A stretch of 64,000 bases of DNA. Origin: Desulfosporosinus fructosivorans. Its GTDB lineage: Bacteria > Bacillota > Desulfitobacteriia > Desulfitobacteriales > Desulfitobacteriaceae. Shown here in pieces: positions 12,274 to 20,875 of the stretch. The DNA lies in contig NZ_SPQQ01000010.1 of assembly GCF_004766045.1 (NCBI RefSeq), positions 124,001-188,000 on the forward strand. Reading direction: 5' to 3'. Numbering within the stretch: the first letter of the stretch is position 1; every line of letters starts with the position of its first letter. A program made the position numbers and the translations under genes. The notes below the pieces were generated by a model. That model had not been told where the DNA came from, searched no databases, and saw only the letters and a program-made list of their open reading frames with translations.

Positions 12274-12801
12274 TTACTGAGCAGCCTTAAGCTTACGCAC
12301 TTCTTCCAATGCATAGCCCATTTTTCGGATCGGTCCTTGAAGAACGTTGACCATACCAGTAAGTGGCGCCTGCATACCACGCAAGACCATAGTCAGTAGC
12401 ACTTCGCGGGAAGGAAGAGCTGCAAGAGCTTTGACTTCCTCAGATCCAATTACTTTCCCATTGAGCACTCCAGCTTTGATTTGGAACTTTTTCAGCTTAT
12501 TTACTTTGACAAACTCCATTAAAACTTTGGCTGGAGCGACAGGATCTGCACAAAAAGCAAGTGCAGTTGGTCCCTTAAGATAGGAATCCAGGCCTTCTAC
12601 TCCTAGTTCAGCAGCGGCGCGGCGTACTAGTGTGTTTTTCATCACCCTGTACTCCACTCCAGCATTACGAAGCTGAGCACGCAATTGCGTTACTTGAGCC
12701 ACGGTCAAACCACGATAGTCAGCTAAGACAATCCCAGAGGCATTTTGGAACTTTTCCTTGATTTCTGAGACTACTAGACTTTTTTCTTCAATATTAGGCA
12801 T
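12274..12801 (-). CDS. rplJ: 50S ribosomal protein L10
   Basis: L10 anchors the L7/L12 stalk to 23S rRNA. The 175-residue product shows the conserved ADYRGLTVAQVTQLR region near residue 25 and YRVMKNTLVRRA, followed by the C-terminal helix that binds L7/L12. The ATG at 12801 has an AAGGAGGT ribosome site. An L10 leader RNA with a terminator hairpin lies directly upstream, so excess L10 (with L7/L12) should shut off its own expression. Confidence 0.98.
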   Translation of the reverse strand: MPNIEEKSLVVSEIKEKFQNASGIVLADYRGLTVAQVTQLRAQLRNAGVEYRVMKNTLVRRAAAELGVEGLDSYLKGPTALAFCADPVAPAKVLMEFVKVNKLKKFQIKAGVLNGKVIGSEEVKALAALPSREVLLTMVLRGMQAPLTGMVNVLQGPIRKMGYALEEVRKLKAAQ

Positions 12802-12835
12802 TATGTGTACCTCCTTCCTTCAGATAAACTTAGCA

Positions 12836-12950
12836 AAAAACCTCCGCGTTTGCAGAGGTTAAGAATGCCAAAGAAATATCCATCGGCGTATCTTCCAACC
12901 TCGGCAGGACATTAAGCCTTACGGCACCTGCTTTCTACAGCGGACTTATA
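12836..12950 (-). promoter_or_regulatory. L10 leader (autoregulatory ribosomal-protein leader)
   Basis: The minus-strand RNA before rplJ contains the segments expected of the Firmicutes L10 leader: a GTGCCG...CCTGCCGAGGT region that would form the L10-binding structure, and an intrinsic terminator AACCTCTGC-AAAC-GCGGAGGTT (12860-12839) followed by six T. The GAGGT of the upper part can pair with the CCTCTG of the terminator stem, giving an alternative antiterminated fold. Boundaries are approximate. A palindromic repeat sits immediately upstream at 12953-12980. Confidence 0.82.
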
Positions 12951-12952
12951 TA

Positions 12953-12980
12953 GTAGGGACAATACGTGAATTGTCCGTAC
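12953..12980. repeat. Dispersed palindromic repeat, copy 1
   Basis: A 28-bp imperfect palindrome with arms GTAGGGACAAT and ATTGTCCGTAC (one mismatch). Related copies occur at 22364-22392, 28658-28691 and 37921-37953. It lies between rplA and the L10 leader. Confidence 0.8.
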
Positions 12981-13027
12981 GTGCTAGTGTATCTTCTCTA
13001 CTGACTATTGTCAAGAATATACCGATG

Positions 13028-13726
13028 TTACTGAGCGAGAGCTTTTGCAGGGTTAATGCGTACGCCAGGTCCCATTGTTGAAGACACGGTAACACTACGT
13101 ACATATTGGCCCTTAGCAGCAGCAGGCTTAGCTTTAGCTAAGGTCTCAGCTAAAACACGATAGTTTTCTAACAGTTGTTCAGCAGTAAACGAGGCTTTCC
13201 CGATTGGAGCTTGAATGATACCAGCTTTCTCCGCGCGGTATTCAATCTTACCAGCTTTGATCTCTTTAATTGCCCGAGCTACATCTAGGGTAACTGTTCC
13301 GGTTTTAGGGTTAGGCATAAGGCCTTTTGGTCCGAGAACTCGGCCCAACTTACCCACCATTCCCATCATATCCGGTGTTGCAACTACTACTTCAAAACCG
13401 AACCATCCTTGCTCGATCTTAGCAATCATGTCTTCAGCACCGACAAAGTCTGCGCCAGCGAGTTCTGCTTCTTTAGCTTTCTCCCCTTTAGCAAATACCA
13501 ACACGGACCGAGTTTTTCCAGTACCATTCGGAAGCACAATTGCGCCACGAATTTGTTGGTCAGCATGACGGGTGTCAATACCCAGCTTGAAAGCAACTTC
13601 AACTGTCTCATCGAACTTTGCTTTTGCGTTAGTTAGAACGATTGTTAGAGCCTCTAGTGGTTCGTAAAGAGCAATACGATCAAAAGATTTTACTGCCTCT
13701 TGATACTTTTTACCGACTTTTGCCAT
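13028..13726 (-). CDS. rplA: 50S ribosomal protein L1
   Basis: L1 forms the mobile stalk at the E site and binds 23S rRNA. Starting at the ATG at 13726 ([11 protein letters not shown]), preceded by AAGGAGGTTAAAAGA, gives 232 residues, the normal length; an in-frame upstream extension of 14 codons has no L1 similarity. Conserved parts include [21 protein letters not shown] in the middle (residues about 120-140). It follows rplK after 50 bp and may share a transcript with nusG-rplK. Confidence 0.98.
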   Translation of the reverse strand: MAKVGKKYQEAVKSFDRIALYEPLEALTIVLTNAKAKFDETVEVAFKLGIDTRHADQQIRGAIVLPNGTGKTRSVLVFAKGEKAKEAELAGADFVGAEDMIAKIEQGWFGFEVVVATPDMMGMVGKLGRVLGPKGLMPNPKTGTVTLDVARAIKEIKAGKIEYRAEKAGIIQAPIGKASFTAEQLLENYRVLAETLAKAKPAAAKGQYVRSVTVSSTMGPGVRINPAKALAQ

Positions 13727-13776
13727 TCTTTTAACCTCCTTGTGGTAATGCGGGCTTAGCCCTCCCACAATATTTT

Positions 13777-14205
13777 TTAGCCTTCGATGATATCGATTCC
13801 CATGCTCCGCGCTGTACCTTCAACCATACGCATTGCAGCTTCGATGCTTGCAGCATTCAAATCCTTCATCTTAATGTCCGCAATCTCGCGAACCTTCGAT
13901 TTTGGGACAGACGCTACCTTTTTACGATTTGGTTCTGCTGAACCCGAAGTGATATTTGCTGCTTTTTTTAACAATACAGCAGCTGGTGGAGTTTTGGTGA
14001 TAAAGGTAAACGAGCGATCTTCATACACTGTAATTTCAACAGGAATGATAAGTCCTGCTTGATCTTTGGTGCGTTCATTGTATTCTTTGCAGAAAGCCAT
14101 AATGTTGACACCATGTTGACCCAGTGCTGGACCAATTGGAGGTGCCGGTGTTGCCTTTCCTGCATTAATCGCTAATTTTACCAACCCAATTACTTTTTTT
14201 GCCAT
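13777..14205 (-). CDS. rplK: 50S ribosomal protein L11
   Basis: L11 is part of the GTPase-associated centre and is needed for the RelA-type stringent response. The 142-residue form begins [18 protein letters not shown] and carries [17 protein letters not shown], the proline-rich N-terminal region that contacts thiostrepton-type antibiotics. Two in-frame ATGs are six bases apart. The second (14205) has better spacing from GGAGG and gives the family's usual N-terminus, so it is preferred. It lies between nusG and rplA. Confidence 0.98.
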   Translation of the reverse strand: MAKKVIGLVKLAINAGKATPAPPIGPALGQHGVNIMAFCKEYNERTKDQAGLIIPVEITVYEDRSFTFITKTPPAAVLLKKAANITSGSAEPNRKKVASVPKSKVREIADIKMKDLNAASIEAAMRMVEGTARSMGIDIIEG

Positions 14206-14235
14206 TGTCATTACACCTCCTTATCAGGATAACCC

Positions 14236-14763
14236 TTAATCGAGTCTTTGAACCTGCGCAAACTCCAATTCGACAGGAGTCTCTCTACCAAACATTGACA
14301 CTTCTACTCGCAATTTGCCTTTGTCTGCAAGAATTTCACGAACCACTCCTACAAAGTCCTTAAACGGACCCGCAATGACCTGGATACTCTGATTGATCTC
14401 AAAATCAATTCGAGTGTGAACTTCATCCATACCCATTTGTTGTAGAATCTTAACAACCTCACTGTCCAGTAATGGAATCGGCTTCGTTCCCGTGCCAACA
14501 AACCCAGTTACACCAGGCGTATTACGTACAACATACCATGAGTCGTCTGTCATTTCCATTTCAACGAGCACATAGCCTGGATACACCTTGCGTTTGGTGA
14601 CTTTCTGCTTCCCATTTTTGAATTCGATTTCATCTTCCATGGGAACGAGTACGCGAAATATCTTCTCTTCCATGTTCATGGACTCGACACGTTTTTCAAG
14701 ATTCATCTTTACTTTGTTCTCATAGCCGGAATAAGTATGAATAACAAACCAGTCTTTTGCCAT
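14236..14763 (-). CDS. nusG: Transcription termination/antitermination factor NusG
   Basis: NusG binds the RNA polymerase clamp and modulates pausing and termination. The 175 residues consist of an N-terminal NGN domain (MAKDWFVIHTYSGYENKV at the start, YPGYVLVEMEM near residue 65) and a C-terminal KOW domain with VIAGPFKDFVGVV around residue 130. The ATG at 14763 has a GAGGAGG ribosome site. It sits between secE and rplK, the widespread bacterial order. Confidence 0.98.
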   Translation of the reverse strand: MAKDWFVIHTYSGYENKVKMNLEKRVESMNMEEKIFRVLVPMEDEIEFKNGKQKVTKRKVYPGYVLVEMEMTDDSWYVVRNTPGVTGFVGTGTKPIPLLDSEVVKILQQMGMDEVHTRIDFEINQSIQVIAGPFKDFVGVVREILADKGKLRVEVSMFGRETPVELEFAQVQRLD

Positions 14764-14805
14764 TTCTCAAGGACCTCCTCAGACACTGCCGTAGGATCTC
14801 ACAGG

Positions 14806-15027
14806 TTAGGGCAGTAACTTGGTCAAGGCCAGACTTAACCCGCTATCCACAATCCACATCAGAATGGATACAATCACCACCGCAAAGAATACAACTCCTG
14901 TATAGGTGAGTAATTGCCTACGGTTTGGCCAATGAACTTTCTTTAACTCGCTCAAAACCCCGCGTAAATACTCTGCAGCTTTTTCTGTCTGCCGCTGAGT
15001 ATTGGCTGGTTTCTTCAACGCGCCCAT
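14806..15027 (-). CDS. secE: Preprotein translocase subunit SecE
   Basis: SecE stabilises the SecY channel in the cytoplasmic membrane. The 73-residue protein is the short, single-span form common in Gram-positive bacteria: a basic cytoplasmic region with ELKKVHWPNRRQLLTYT followed by one hydrophobic segment (about residues 42-62). I choose the ATG at 15027 rather than the overlapping GTG at 15030 because of its spacing from AAGGA. It precedes nusG by 42 bp. Confidence 0.95.
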   Translation of the reverse strand: MGALKKPANTQRQTEKAAEYLRGVLSELKKVHWPNRRQLLTYTGVVFFAVVIVSILMWIVDSGLSLALTKLLP

Positions 15028-15113
15028 CACTTCACATCCTTACACGACATCGAATGTCATTGACACTGTGACAACGCTTCCTGGCGTACAGTATAAACCA
15101 TTACAAAAAAAAA

Positions 15114-15263
15114 TTACTTAGTCTCTTTATGGAGAGTATGGGTTTTGCAAAACTTACAAAATTTTTGGGCTTCCAAGCGATCAGGGTTATTCTTCTTATT
15201 TTTGATAGAAGCGTAGTTACGGTGCTTGCAATCCGTACACGCCAATATAATGCCAACGCGCAT
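15114..15263 (-). CDS. rpmG: 50S ribosomal protein L33
   Basis: A 49-residue ribosomal protein: [19 protein letters not shown] at the start, then a basic middle and [14 protein letters not shown] at the end. The four cysteines (two CxxC pairs) mark the zinc-binding C+ form of L33; many bacteria carry an additional zinc-free copy that replaces it when zinc is scarce, but none is in this window. The ATG at 15263 is preceded by GGGAGGTG. It has its own promoter upstream and is followed by secE, as in Bacillus. Confidence 0.96.
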   Translation of the reverse strand: MRVGIILACTDCKHRNYASIKNKKNNPDRLEAQKFCKFCKTHTLHKETK

Positions 15264-15320
15264 TCACGAACACCTCCCGGACAACGGTAAGACGCTGTAT
15301 TTTAATTCATTACTCAAAAT

Positions 15321-15349
15321 ACTTTATCATAAGATAATTTCCGTGTCAA
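15321..15349 (-). promoter_or_regulatory. Predicted sigma-A promoter for rpmG-secE-nusG
   Basis: Minus strand TTGACA (15349-15344), 17-bp spacer, TAAAGT (15326-15321). It lies just after two terminators that end upstream transcripts, so it probably starts the rpmG-secE-nusG-rplKA unit. Confidence 0.7.
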
Positions 15350-15372
15350 GAATAACATCTTATCATAAAGAA

Positions 15373-15396
15373 AACTCGGCTAGCAATAGCCAAGTT
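15373..15396 (-). terminator. Intrinsic terminator between the tRNAs and rpmG
   Basis: Minus strand stem AACTTGGCTA / TAGCCGAGTT (10 bp, one G-U) with a four-base loop, followed by TTCTTT. It is the second of two tandem terminators after the tRNA pair. Confidence 0.75.
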
Positions 15397-15448
15397 GCGC
15401 TTATACGCCAGTCATGGCGAGTAGGGACACTTCTGACTAGTATAAAAA

Positions 15449-15465
15449 AGACAGCTTCGCTGTCT
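15449..15465 (-). terminator. Intrinsic terminator after tRNA-fMet
   Basis: Minus strand stem AGACAGC-GAA-GCTGTCT followed by TTTTTTAT, about 10 bp after the 3' CCA of tRNA-fMet. A compact, convincing terminator. Confidence 0.85.
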
Positions 15466-15474
15466 GATCGCACT

Positions 15475-15549
<75 letters not shown>

Positions 15550-15576
15550 ATGTTAGATAATTCAGTTGTCCATTAA

Positions 15577-15652
15577 TGGAGCCAACGATGGGACTCGAAC
15601 CCGCAACCTACTGATTACAAATCAGTTGCTCTACCAATTGAGCTACGTCGGC
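15577..15652 (-). tRNA. tRNA-Thr (TGT)
   Basis: A 76-base cloverleaf with encoded CCA, acceptor GCCGACG/CGTTGGC, anticodon stem ACTGA/TCAGT with loop TTTGTAA, so anticodon TGT reading ACA and related codons. The T arm GGTTCGAGTCC is canonical. It is upstream of tRNA-fMet by 27 bp. Confidence 0.97.
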
Positions 15653-15756
15653 ATTTCTCAAGTGCCTTAATCTCTGTATCTTCGCTAGGCACTTGTGTAG
15701 TCTAACATTTCTCACTGCCGAATGCAAGCATTTTATTTGTGATGACCTATGTAAAA

Positions 15757-16407
15757 TTATCCATCACGGCGTTCTAGATAGCGTTCAAGCTTTCTCTTAA
15801 CCCTCTGCAACGCATTATCAATCGATTTCACATGTCTTCTCAGGTCAACTGCAATCTCCTGATAGGATTTCCCTTCCAAGTAGGACATCAGTACTTTCCA
15901 TTCCAATGAGCTGAGGATTTCACCCATTTTTTCCTCAATATCGTCGAATTCTTCCCGGCTGATCATAAGTTCTTCTGGATCTGTGATTCTAGTTCCGGAG
16001 ATTACATCAAGTAGTGTCCGATCAGAATCTTCGTCGTAGATGGGCTTATTCAAGGAAACATATGAGTTGAGCGGAATGTGTTTCTGACGAGTTGCCGTTT
16101 TAATCGCCGTAATAATTTGGCGAGTAATGCATAATTCGGCAAAAGCTCGAAAGGAAGAAAGTTTGTCGCCACGAAAATCTCGAATAGCCTTATAGAGTCC
16201 AATCATACCCTCTTGGATAATATCTTCACGATCGGCTCCAATTAGAAAATACGAACGGGCTTTTGCTCTGACAAAGTTTTTATACTTGTTGATTAGGTAC
16301 TCTAGTGCTGTAGCGTCGCCTTTCTTGGCAAGCTCAACCACCTGTTCATCCACTATTACATCGATGCTTTCGCAATCCAGTAGCTCTGGTTGGGCTTGAA
16401 GAGTCAA
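15757..16407 (-). CDS. sigH: RNA polymerase sigma-H factor
   Basis: SigH (Spo0H) directs transcription of genes at the transition to stationary phase and the start of sporulation. Region 2 (KFVRAKARSYFLIGADREDI-like, with FIGADREDIIQEGMIGLYKA around residue 60) and region 4 (SYQEIAVDLRRHVKSIDNAL) are nearly those of the Bacillus protein. The start is uncertain. A TTG at 16407 has AGGGGGT seven bases upstream and gives 216 residues, close to the 218 of Bacillus SigH. An ATG at 16431 lacks a good ribosome site. The place between rlmB and rpmG/secE is conserved; the tRNA pair lies in between. Confidence 0.95.
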   Translation of the reverse strand: MTLQAQPELLDCESIDVIVDEQVVELAKKGDATALEYLINKYKNFVRAKARSYFLIGADREDIIQEGMIGLYKAIRDFRGDKLSSFRAFAELCITRQIITAIKTATRQKHIPLNSYVSLNKPIYDEDSDRTLLDVISGTRITDPEELMISREEFDDIEEKMGEILSSLEWKVLMSYLEGKSYQEIAVDLRRHVKSIDNALQRVKRKLERYLERRDG

Positions 16408-16503
16408 GTTGATACCCCCTAATGTCGTCATGAAACAGACGCAAATCTCGCTCGCCCTTGTCCACGAGAACATTCTTATTATACTCGACCCTAAAGAAAA
16501 GCG

Positions 16504-17277
16504 TCAAGGCGAAGTTTTGGTTGTTCTGTCGGTTCTCTGCCGAAGAACTTCATAAAGCATGACAGACCCAGCAACGCTAGCGTTTAGCGAACTGACTTTC
16601 CCCCTCATTGGTAGACTGACAAGCTCATCACAATTTTCTCGTAGTAAACGGCTTATGCCTTTCCCTTCGCTACCAATGACAATAACTCGCGAACCGGTGA
16701 GGTCTGCTTCAAAAGCTACTTTTCCTCCTGCTTCAGCCCCAGACACCCAGCAACCTTTCTTCTTGAGTTCCTGTAAGGTTTGGACCAGATTGCTCACACG
16801 CGCTACGAGCACATGCTCAACAGCCCCGGCAGAAGTTTTAGCGACAGTACCTGTCAAGGTAACACTGCGTCTTTTAGGAATAATCACCCCATGGGCTCCG
16901 ACAGCATCTACTGTCCTCAATAACGCCCCCAAATTATGAGGGTCTTCGATCTCATCCAGCATCAAAATAAAAGGGGCTTCCTGCCTTTCTTCAGCCAAAG
17001 CAAGCATGTCCTCTACACTAGCATACTCTCGCGCTGCAATATAGGCAAGCATTCCTTGGTGGCGCTCACGGTTGGTTAAGCGGTCAAGAGACTGACGATC
17101 GACAAATTGATAAGGTATGCTCCGTTCACGCAATAACGAAATGATATCTTGATTTCGTCCACCTGGTCCTTCCGTTACAAAGAGTACCTTATTAACTGGT
17201 TTCCCGCTTTTTAAAAGCTCCAATACGGGATTTTTGCCGAAGACCATTTCATCGTTCAAGTCGCTCAAGTCGTTCAC
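16504..17277 (-). CDS. rlmB: 23S rRNA (guanosine-2'-O-)-methyltransferase RlmB
   Basis: A SPOUT-class methyltransferase that methylates a guanosine in the 23S peptidyl-transferase region. It has an N-terminal L30e-like RNA-binding region (MVFGKNPVLELLKSG) and the knotted C-terminal domain with DPHNLGALLRTVDAVGAHG, GSEGKGIS and SLNASVAGSVMLYE. I start it at the GTG at 17277, which overlaps the thyX stop as GTGA and has AAGGA upstream; a longer in-frame TTG start at 17310 would lie inside thyX. This gives 257 residues. Translational coupling to thyX is likely. The yacP/rae1 gene that follows rlmB in Bacillus is missing. Confidence 0.93.
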   Translation of the reverse strand: MNDLSDLNDEMVFGKNPVLELLKSGKPVNKVLFVTEGPGGRNQDIISLLRERSIPYQFVDRQSLDRLTNRERHQGMLAYIAAREYASVEDMLALAEERQEAPFILMLDEIEDPHNLGALLRTVDAVGAHGVIIPKRRSVTLTGTVAKTSAGAVEHVLVARVSNLVQTLQELKKKGCWVSGAEAGGKVAFEADLTGSRVIVIGSEGKGISRLLRENCDELVSLPMRGKVSSLNASVAGSVMLYEVLRQRTDRTTKTSP

Positions 17278-17951
17278 TTCTTTCCTTCTAGGGTTTTCAA
17301 TCTCCCACAACTATACTTGCCCTGACGGCAGATACCTTGCGTTATGCAAGTCGGGCCAGCCTCGCTAAAAAGATTGGGAGCTACAACTCGGACCAACTCC
17401 AACATCTTTTCCGCTAAAGAACGGATCTCCCACTGAGCTCTTATACAAGTGCGGTGCTCAAAAAAATTTAGTAAAGATCTAACATTAAACGTAGCCATCA
17501 AAGATGTTGTACAAGCATTTGGTAAAACATAACGGGCATCCTCTGCTGGCACACTATTCAAGAGCTCTTGATAGTCCTCCTGAAGGCGAGCCATAACCAT
17601 CTCAAAACGTTCTAATGCCTGAGGACTCCGCTTTACACTTGGTGGAACGACAAAATCAAACCCTTTTTCTTCGACATAGCGTTGAGAACGCTGAGAATAA
17701 CTTGCGATTCGGTGGCGGACGAGTTGGTGAGACAAGGCCCTTGAGACACCATCTATTGAAAACTGAAAACTCACATGCTCAAAGGTAGAAAGATGACCCA
17801 TCTCCCGCAATTTACGAACAAAACTTGCCACCACTTCATCATCTAAGCGTTCTAATAAATCAGGGACTGGATCCGAAGAGTAACATAAGCGGGCAGCTGC
17901 CGCAACTACTTTTTCTGGCTCAGGGGTATGTTGAATAAGTTCCACTCGCAT
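17274..17951 (-). CDS. thyX: FAD-dependent thymidylate synthase ThyX
   Basis: ThyX makes dTMP from dUMP with methylenetetrahydrofolate and FADH2, the alternative to ThyA. The ThyX signature RHRx7S is seen at residues 79-91 (RHRIASYSQRSQR). The 225-residue length fits the family. It overlaps rlmB by four bases (GTGA) and follows mrnC after 29 bp. Its position between mrnC and rlmB differs from Bacillus, where no thyX is present, but I believe it is common in clostridial relatives. Confidence 0.96.
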   Translation of the reverse strand: MRVELIQHTPEPEKVVAAAARLCYSSDPVPDLLERLDDEVVASFVRKLREMGHLSTFEHVSFQFSIDGVSRALSHQLVRHRIASYSQRSQRYVEEKGFDFVVPPSVKRSPQALERFEMVMARLQEDYQELLNSVPAEDARYVLPNACTTSLMATFNVRSLLNFFEHRTCIRAQWEIRSLAEKMLELVRVVAPNLFSEAGPTCITQGICRQGKYSCGRLKTLEGKK

Positions 17952-17980
17952 AGTCTTGTTTCTCTCTCCCCTCTATCTTT

Positions 17981-18430
17981 TTAATCCAGTCGTGATACTC
18001 CCACTTCTCCAAGTGGCAACGGTATCTCGTACACTGCTTCGGTGGAGATTGACTCCCCCTCAATTATGCCATCCACTTGATCGAACGCCCATTGCAGGCG
18101 ATCGTTTAGTTGATTCAAATGCCAATAGCCCACTAAACTTTCAAACGCCGTCGCATGACGGTAAGTAACAACATCTACGTTCTTAGGATGCCCTCCCTTG
18201 GCATTTCGCCCGCGCATAACAACTTGCTGTTCCACCTCGTTAAGATCAGGTAAAAGGGCACGTAAAATTAGGGCTTGGGTACTAGCACGAACATAGCCAA
18301 CTGCTTGTTTGTGGAGTTCCTTAACCTTTTCATGCCCCAGCTCCAGCATATGAGTACGTGCCCAAAGTTCATAGACCGCATCTCCCAAATACGCTAATGT
18401 TAAGGCATTCATTTCCTGCCAATTTTGCAT
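17981..18430 (-). CDS. mrnC: Mini-ribonuclease III
   Basis: Mini-III is a stand-alone RNase III catalytic domain that matures 23S rRNA in Gram-positive bacteria. The 149-residue product has the RNase III signature LAYLGDAVYELWAR near the N-terminus with the catalytic Asp/Glu, and lacks a double-stranded RNA-binding domain. The ATG at 18430 has GAGGTGG six bases upstream; a few upstream codons are open but would overlap cysS more closely. The order cysS-mrnC is the same as in Bacillus. Confidence 0.94.
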   Translation of the reverse strand: MQNWQEMNALTLAYLGDAVYELWARTHMLELGHEKVKELHKQAVGYVRASTQALILRALLPDLNEVEQQVVMRGRNAKGGHPKNVDVVTYRHATAFESLVGYWHLNQLNDRLQWAFDQVDGIIEGESISTEAVYEIPLPLGEVGVSRLD

Positions 18431-18445
18431 AAAACCCCACCTCAA

Positions 18446-19879
18446 CTACTTCTTAATTTGCCATCTCGCCCCTTGCGGAGTATCTTCAATAATTATGCCT
18501 TTTTCCTTGAGCGCATCTCGGATAAAATCTGCCATTTCCCAATCTTTTTTTAGGCGTGTCCGTGAACGGATCTGCATAACGACCTCCATTACCTGACTGA
18601 GAATTTCATCGTTTTCGACAGGAACACGAGCCGGATGAAGTAGGTCAAACCCGAGCACTCCTCCAAGTTCTAAGAGGGTCTTTTGGGCTTCTTCTAATCC
18701 TTTAGAAGGGCCAGGGTTCTCCTGGACACACCCATTCATCGTTTTAGCTAGTTCAAAGAGCGCTGCATAAGCGAGCGCTGAATTAAAATCATCATCCATG
18801 GCCTTCCCAAATGCCTCACGAGCATCTTTGCCCGCTTGAAATAATTCAGCCTCAATCCGTTCGTTCACAGAAGATCCCTCACGCTCCAACGCTTGCTGGG
18901 CTAAACGGATACTGGTCTGCAAGCGCTCTAGCCCTTTTTGGGCCATAACCAAGTTCTGATCATCGAAATCCAACGGACTACGATAATGAGTGCCCAGTAA
19001 ATAAAAACGGATGACTTCTCCTGCTGATTTTTCAAGTAACTCCCGGGTTGTAAAGAAATTGCCTAAGGACTTGGACATTTTTTCCTGATTGATGGTCAGA
19101 AATGCGTTGTGCATCCAATAATGAGCAAAGGTCTCTCCTTTTAAGTACCCTTCCGTTTGAGCAATTTCATTTTCATGATGAGGAAAAACAAGGTCTCCTC
19201 CTCCACCATGAATATCGAAACCTGCCCCCAGATATTTTAACGACATTGCTGTGCATTCGATGTGCCAACCTGGACGGCCCTTGCCCCATGGGCTTTCCCA
19301 AGAGGGTTCTCCTGGCTTGGCGTTTTTCCATAGTGCAAAGTCCATCGGATGATGTTTGCGTTTGTCCACCTCAACCCTAGCTCCGGCCTTCATATCATCG
19401 AGCGTTCTGCCAGACAGCTTCCCATAGTTGGGAAAATGATCTACCGCAAAATAAACATCCCCATCCACTTCGTACGCTAATCCTGAGCTTATAAGCCCTT
19501 CAATAATCCCAATCATTTCCGGAATATGTTCCGTAGCCTTAGGATGTACGGTCGCCGGTAGGATATTCAGGGCCAAGGCATCCTTGAAATATTCGGCAAT
19601 ATATTTCTGGCCTAAAGCCAAAGGCTCCATCCCTTCTTCGTTTCCCCGTTTAATAATTTTGTCATCCACATCAGTGAAATTCTGTACGTAATTGACATCA
19701 TATCCTTTATACATGAAATAACGCCTAATCATGTCAAATACGACAAACATCCGCGCATTCCCCACATGGATAAAGTTATAGGTCGTCGGACCGCATACGT
19801 ACATCGCAACCTTCCCGCTCTCCCGTGGCTGGAACTGCTCTTTTTGACGAGTCATTGTGTTGTATAATTTCAAAGACAT
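18446..19879 (-). CDS. cysS: Cysteinyl-tRNA synthetase
   Basis: A class I synthetase that charges tRNA-Cys. The HIGH-type motif is in FIHVGNAR near residue 40 and KMSKSLGNF near residue 265; zinc ligands are visible in CGPTTYN and [10 protein letters not shown] choose the ATG at 19879, with AGGAGAG nine bases upstream, rather than the GTG three codons earlier. The 5' end overlaps cysE by 104 bases in another frame, which is unusually long. Expression should follow the T-box upstream of cysE. Confidence 0.96.
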   Translation of the reverse strand: MSLKLYNTMTRQKEQFQPRESGKVAMYVCGPTTYNFIHVGNARMFVVFDMIRRYFMYKGYDVNYVQNFTDVDDKIIKRGNEEGMEPLALGQKYIAEYFKDALALNILPATVHPKATEHIPEMIGIIEGLISSGLAYEVDGDVYFAVDHFPNYGKLSGRTLDDMKAGARVEVDKRKHHPMDFALWKNAKPGEPSWESPWGKGRPGWHIECTAMSLKYLGAGFDIHGGGGDLVFPHHENEIAQTEGYLKGETFAHYWMHNAFLTINQEKMSKSLGNFFTTRELLEKSAGEVIRFYLLGTHYRSPLDFDDQNLVMAQKGLERLQTSIRLAQQALEREGSSVNERIEAELFQAGKDAREAFGKAMDDDFNSALAYAALFELAKTMNGCVQENPGPSKGLEEAQKTLLELGGVLGFDLLHPARVPVENDEILSQVMEVVMQIRSRTRLKKDWEMADFIRDALKEKGIIIEDTPQGARWQIKK

Positions 19880-20525
19880 TGTATCCACTCTCCTCTTTAA
19901 TTAGGCGTTGTTCCAAATATTCCACACGATGCATTAAGCATTTTAACATTTCATTGACTGGATCGGGTAGGTCATCATGTCTTAAATCAGGGTCTTTGAT
20001 CGGGACTCCGTGGTGAAGAACAATCCTGCCTGGAACCCCTACTACAGTCGTGTCACTAGGGATTGGTTTATTCACCACCGACCCTGCTCCTATTTTTACA
20101 TTATCCCCAACTTTAAAAGATCCCAAAATCTTTGCACCCGCTCCAATCACGACATTATTCCCAATGGTCGGATGCCTTTTACCTTTTTCTTTACCTGTCC
20201 CACCCAGGGTAGCCCCTTGGTAGATGGTAACATTGTCTCCAACTTCTGCAGTTTCACCGATGACTACACCTGTTCCATGATCAATAAAAAAGCCTTGTCC
20301 GATCTTCGCACCTGGGTGGATTTCAATCCCGGTAAGGAATCGAGAGAGCTGGGAGATCATACGCGGTATAAGCACCATTTTGTGCAGATACATCCAATGT
20401 GCCACTCGGTGAAAAAGTACGGCATGAAACCCTGGATAACAAAATATGACCTCCCAAATACTTTTTGCTGCAGGATCTCGTTCAAAAATAACTCGCACAT
20501 CACGCCTCAATTGTGGAAATAACAT
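19776..20525 (-). CDS. cysE: Serine O-acetyltransferase
   Basis: CysE acetylates serine with acetyl-CoA, the first step of cysteine synthesis. The 249-residue protein has the N-terminal helical region ([19 protein letters not shown]) and left-handed beta-helix hexapeptide repeats from about residue 65 to 185, with [11 protein letters not shown] and GATLGGTGK marking the active site. Bacillus CysE is about 217 residues long; here about 35 extra C-terminal residues run on in frame into cysS. That tail may reflect loss of an older stop codon. It is the first gene after a cysteine T-box. Confidence 0.95.
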   Translation of the reverse strand: MLFPQLRRDVRVIFERDPAAKSIWEVIFCYPGFHAVLFHRVAHWMYLHKMVLIPRMISQLSRFLTGIEIHPGAKIGQGFFIDHGTGVVIGETAEVGDNVTIYQGATLGGTGKEKGKRHPTIGNNVVIGAGAKILGSFKVGDNVKIGAGSVVNKPIPSDTTVVGVPGRIVLHHGVPIKDPDLRHDDLPDPVNEMLKCLMHRVEYLEQRLIKEESGYNVFEIIQHNDSSKRAVPATGEREGCDVRMRSDDL

Positions 20526-20576
20526 TTACCTCACCCCACTCCCTCAAAATTATCCAAATAACCTGTAAATAAATAC

Positions 20577-20814
20577 AAAAAGCGGAGCCCTTCGTCAGAG
20601 ACGAAAGATTCCGCGGTTCCACTCTGTTTGAACGATACTTCGTTCCAACTTAAAACTTTAACGCAGTCAAAACGGATTGGAATACTTTTCTTCTTCCAAT
20701 CAACTCAGAGACGCACTTCCAAAAATTCCTTGCTAATGGCTTCCACTATCCCATCTTCGCTTGTTGCAATTCCTCTTTGTACTCTTTCTCGTCATCGCCT
20801 TATCACTATGAATT
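20577..20814 (-). promoter_or_regulatory. T-box riboswitch, probably cysteine-specific, controlling cysES
   Basis: The minus-strand leader contains the T-box sequence AGTGGAACCGCGGA (around 20632-20619), whose central bases pair with the uncharged acceptor end of tRNA, an upstream Stem I beginning GACGAGAAAGAGTAC, and a terminator GCGGA...TCCGC followed by TTTTT (20614-20577). In the 3' arm of Stem I the sequence GGAAGTGCGTCTC offers TGC as the specifier codon, which would be Cys and fits cysE-cysS. The specifier assignment is from position and context only. Confidence 0.88.
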
Positions 20815-20820
20815 GTGATT

Positions 20821-20850
20821 ATTATAGACCAGAGTTCAAAACACTGTCAA
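20821..20850 (-). promoter_or_regulatory. Consensus sigma-A promoter of the cysE T-box transcript
   Basis: Minus strand TTGACA (20850-20845), 18-bp spacer, TATAAT (20826-20821). Both hexamers are perfect matches, and the expected start lies a few bases before Stem I of the T-box. Confidence 0.85.
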
Positions 20851-20875
20851 CATTACGGTGTGTATTCTTATTAGT

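Noticed and set aside
20010-20522. 170-codon frame opposite cysE
   Set aside because: Antisense to a certain gene and without recognisable motifs.
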